The position numbers and the translations under genes are program-made. Below are positions 61,473 to 64,000 of a stretch of DNA of 64,000 nucleotides, piece by piece. The notes under the pieces are model-generated. The model did not search any database. It saw only the letters and a program-made list of their open reading frames with translations, and was not told the origin of the DNA. This DNA comes from Prunella strophiata (Eukaryota > Chordata > Aves > Passeriformes > Prunellidae). The stretch spans positions 90,073,809 through 90,137,808 of the forward strand of contig JAZBQD010000015.1 in NCBI GenBank assembly GCA_036583965.1. The letters run 5' to 3'. Positions within the stretch are counted from its first letter, which is position 1. Each line of letters starts with the position of its first letter.

Positions 61473-61691
61473 TTGGGAGGTTTAGGCCGCATACTAGGAA
61501 AAATTTCTCCACTGAATGGGTGGGTCAACATTGGAACAGTCTGCTGAGAGAAGTGGAACAGTCACCATCCCTGGAAATGTTAAAAAACATGTCTACATGG
61601 CATTTCATTATATAGTATAGAGGGTATGGTGGGACTTGGTTGAAGGCTGGACTTGATGACCTTGGAGGTCTTTTCCAATCTTAATGATTCT
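61473..61691 (+). mobile_element. CR1 LINE fragment, 3' end, sense orientation
   Basis: CR1 3' UTR phrases in sense order: 'gggaggtttagg', 'actaggaaaaatttctccactga', 'acattggaacagtctgc', 'gtcaccatccctggaaatg', 'atggtgggacttggttgaagg', 'tggacttgatgaccttgg' and 'ggtcttttccaatcttaatgattct'. The element stops after the first unit of the usual terminal octamer repeat. It is heavily 5'-truncated, leaving about 220 bases. It is the mirror of the copy at 57526, being the same broad subfamily in opposite orientation. Confidence 0.95.
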
Positions 61692-61894
61692 CCATTCCCC
61701 AAGATCAGTTTGAACAGTCTGTCTAAGGGTGACCATACCTCCTCCAAAAGCCTTGTTGGCTATAAATTCTGTTGGGTATCTACTATCTGCACCCAGCATT
61801 CACACATTTTGTAAATTGCTGGAAACTCTCTTTTTTCAGTGGTCTTGAAGGAGTTGGGGTTTTTGTTTGTTTGTTCTAAAGTGGACTGTTAAAT

Positions 61895-62431
61895 GTGACT
61901 TGCAATGTATCCTCCCAACACCACAAGGTAAGCCAGGGTCAGCCAAGCTGCTCAGTTTTTTCCAGAAATCACAATGCAAAGAGTGACTCTGGTTACGGTG
62001 AGAAGGGTGTTTCACCTGATCAACATACATGCCATGACACTGAAGACAGAGAGAGAAGACACAAAAACAACATCTTTGGCACTGATAATGAGACAAAGGA
62101 AGAGCTGGAGCAGACATTAAAAGTAGATAATAGAGATGCATCACGTTATCGCGAAATTACAAGACAAGCATTCATGTCTGATGGGACATTGCTTCTCAGT
62201 GTTTTGGTAATAGCTGCCTACTTCTTCAGCAATTTCTGGGTCAGAAGAAAACCTGAACATTACTTACCAGTTCTGGGTAAGAAGAGAACCAAAACATCGC
62301 TTACCAGTCCTCCCAGACTGCTTAATAAACAAAAGAGAAATAGTGATCAGAGGCAGCTGGCTCCACCTCAAAGATATCTAAAAGGGAAATTGGGGTGGAT
62401 AGAACAACATTCCAGTGGGAAAGTTTATTAA
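61895..62431 (+). other. 178-codon open frame, doubtful
   Basis: The longest uninterrupted frame outside CR1 sequence. It has a polar first half, one hydrophobic stretch (LLLSVLVIAAYFF, about residues 99-111) that could span a membrane, and a basic tail. No family is recognised. Against coding: a 37-bp tandem duplication inside it shifts the frame between copies, and donor- and acceptor-like sites (AAG then GTAAGC at about 61927; TTTTTTCCAG at about 61964) fall within it. It could be chance, a lineage-specific transcript, or the remains of an unrecognised element. Confidence 0.15.
62235..62308 (+). repeat. Two-copy tandem duplication, 37-bp unit
   Basis: TCTGGGTCAGAAGAAAACC at 62235 is repeated as TCTGGGTAAGAAGAGAACC at 62272, and both copies end CTTACCAGT. 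About six of 37 positions differ, so the duplication is old. The unit is not a multiple of three. Confidence 0.9.
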
Positions 62432-64000
62432 CACTTTGAATTGAAAGAAAATAAATTGAAAATATGCTGTACACCATCACTCTCTTCAACAAATGATATA
62501 ATAAGAGGGGAAAATGAAGAAAACTGGCGCATCATAATGTAAGAGACTTCTGGAGCAGGGAAGGCAGTGTCACATCCCGAATTACACAAACACTTTTGGT
62601 GGGAGATAAGTGACTATATTCTGACAGCAAATACATGTGCCATCAGACAACACTGTGTGGCTTACTTCCTGCTATCAGGCATCAAATATGTCTAATCTCA
62701 GTAGTGACAAAGGACAGGACAAGACTTGAAATGGGTACCCTAAACTGGAAAGAGGTCACAGGTAAATACCCATGCAGTTTCCCAAAGGATCAATCTCCTG
62801 GAAATCACTGAACTGAAATCAGATACTTCTGTAGACTCAATCAGTCTACAACTACAGGCTCTGAACTGTAATTGCCAAGAGTAATTCAAAATCCTTTTGA
62901 AGAGGTGGTTGGATGAAGCATTGTCAAAACAGTCCATTCTTGCTTTAAGACAAGGTCCTCCCAATCCTCCTTACCTCTGGCCACATGAACAATATCATAG
63001 GGAAAAACCACCTCACACTGTAGGAATAAGAATAAATCCACACCAGATATTTGAGGCCCTGTGCAAAAGCACAGAATTGGGAAGCACATGTAATGTGTCT
63101 GAGGAACGAGGAAGGATTCAGCACTATCTCAACATTCAGGGGAGGTAAAAGATGGAGAAAGTGGGGGAGGGGAAGAAGACCAAAATCCCTCCTGTGATAT
63201 GGTAAATCCTCAGATTACAAGACATGGGGGCAGGGAAGAATTTAGGCAGCAAGATGACAGAACACCCCTTCCACCCCCTCACTAGACTAATTCTCCATGA
63301 GGATATTCAGCTTCAGTTTACATTTGTTATCAGGTCAGCTTTCTATGCAATCTAAACAATAAAATACATGCAGGAGAGGTGAGCAAACTGAATGCATTCT
63401 AATTTATCACATAAAGCAGGGACAGCCTAATTCATGTACTACTCCTACCCTCATTTACACAGGTAAGAAAGAGCAAAAGGGAGGAAAAACTCCTTGGGGG
63501 GGGTGGGGGGGGGGGGGGTGGGAAAAGCCTTTTTATTTTGCTAAAGGACCCCAGGGTAAGGGCCCCTGAAGCAGAGGCCCTGCTTTTACAAATGCTTCCC
63601 TTTCCTTACACGGTTCCTTTAATACAAGTAAAAATTTCAAATTCCTCATTTGTTTAGCCTGAAATCCCTTGCACATTTCCCACAAACTACTTCCTTTTCT
63701 CTCTTTTTAGCTGGACTCCCTCTCTTTTTAATGAAGAGAAGTTCAGAGAGTTTTTCCCATGAATAGATGGCGGGCACCTGGGAGTTATGAATTTTAAAGT
63801 GATCATTTTCTTTCAGCCCTGCTGGACAATGGGGATCTCCTTTTGACTCACTTTCACAGCTTTGAGAGGCTCTCAGATCAGCCACATTCCAATCAGACTG
63901 GAGTCAGATCAGAGCCAGGCTGGACTGCATCAAGGTCTCTCGCACAGAAAGACAAGGAGCAGATGGCCAACACTGAGCTCTCCTCCCCTTTTCAGAGTGC
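62432..64000. other. Unassigned sequence
   Basis: No gene or known repeat was recognised. Open frames at 62740-62964 (minus) and 62897-63148 (plus) overlap in opposite directions and were not recognised. A plus-strand ACACAG then GTAAGA lies at about 63461. The G-run is listed separately. Confidence 0.4.
63496..63522 (+). repeat. Long G-run with quadruplex potential
   Basis: G8, T, G14, T, G3 in 27 bases. This easily satisfies the pattern for a G-quadruplex. Such runs are also sequencing trouble spots, so the exact length is uncertain. Confidence 0.9.

Noticed and set aside
61367..61615. 82-codon plus frame
   Set aside because: Poly-Phe across T39 followed by CR1 3' UTR.
1..64000. tRNA, rRNA, CRISPR arrays, bacterial operons, intact endogenous retrovirus
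   Set aside because: No cloverleaf-like genes, rRNA segments, spaced direct repeats, primer-binding sites or paired long terminal repeats were recognised by eye. A repeat-library search could still reveal old solo LTRs.

Overview
The window looks like nuclear DNA from a bird, most likely an intronic or gene-poor part of a larger chromosome. The main support is a set of seven recognisable CR1 LINE fragments. Several carry the avian CR1 3' untranslated signature (a phrase of the type 'gaggtcttttccaa..ttaatgattct'), and they lie in both orientations. Base composition is AT-rich, CpG is scarce, introns or spacers are long, and there are many A/T homopolymers and no bacterial-style gene packing. 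Crocodilians and turtles also carry CR1, so 'bird' is an inference from the CR1 type rather than proof.

No complete protein-coding gene is visible. Almost every open frame of 60 to 180 codons is either chance or part of a repeat. The exception is a 144-bp segment at 41490-41633 on the minus strand. It has a consensus 5' splice site, an acceptable 3' splice site, one open frame and a coding-like residue mix that includes three cysteines. It is the best candidate for a real internal exon, which would make much of this window the intron of a minus-strand gene. I could not name the gene. Several much weaker splice-bounded short segments are listed as candidates only.

Layout. 1-3.6 kb: unassigned sequence ending in an A35 run, then a minus CR1 (3.7-4.1 kb). 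4.1-22.5 kb: unassigned, with a G-rich/A-rich tract, a possible conserved block near 13.2-14.2 kb and a 38-bp duplication at 20.2 kb. 22.5-22.95 kb: minus CR1. 23-33 kb: unassigned, with a 41-bp minisatellite at 29.1 kb. 33.0-33.3 kb: plus CR1. 34-36.2 kb: poly(T), A-rich and T/G-rich tracts around a GC-richer block. 39.2-39.9 kb: the longest 3'-UTR-type CR1, minus. 41.5 kb: the candidate exon. 44.6-45.4 kb: plus CR1 with decayed reverse transcriptase. 46.0-47.3 kb: poly(A) and two possible conserved noncoding blocks. 54.8 kb: a long near-perfect hairpin. 57.5-57.7 kb: minus CR1. 61.4-61.7 kb: T39 then plus CR1. 61.9-62.4 kb: a 178-codon open frame of doubtful meaning with an internal 37-bp duplication. 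63.5 kb: a long G-run.

No tRNA, rRNA, CRISPR array, complete retrovirus or new multi-gene system was seen. The parts worth follow-up are the single candidate exon, the hairpin, the minisatellite and the possible conserved noncoding blocks. All identifications were made by eye, without any database search.
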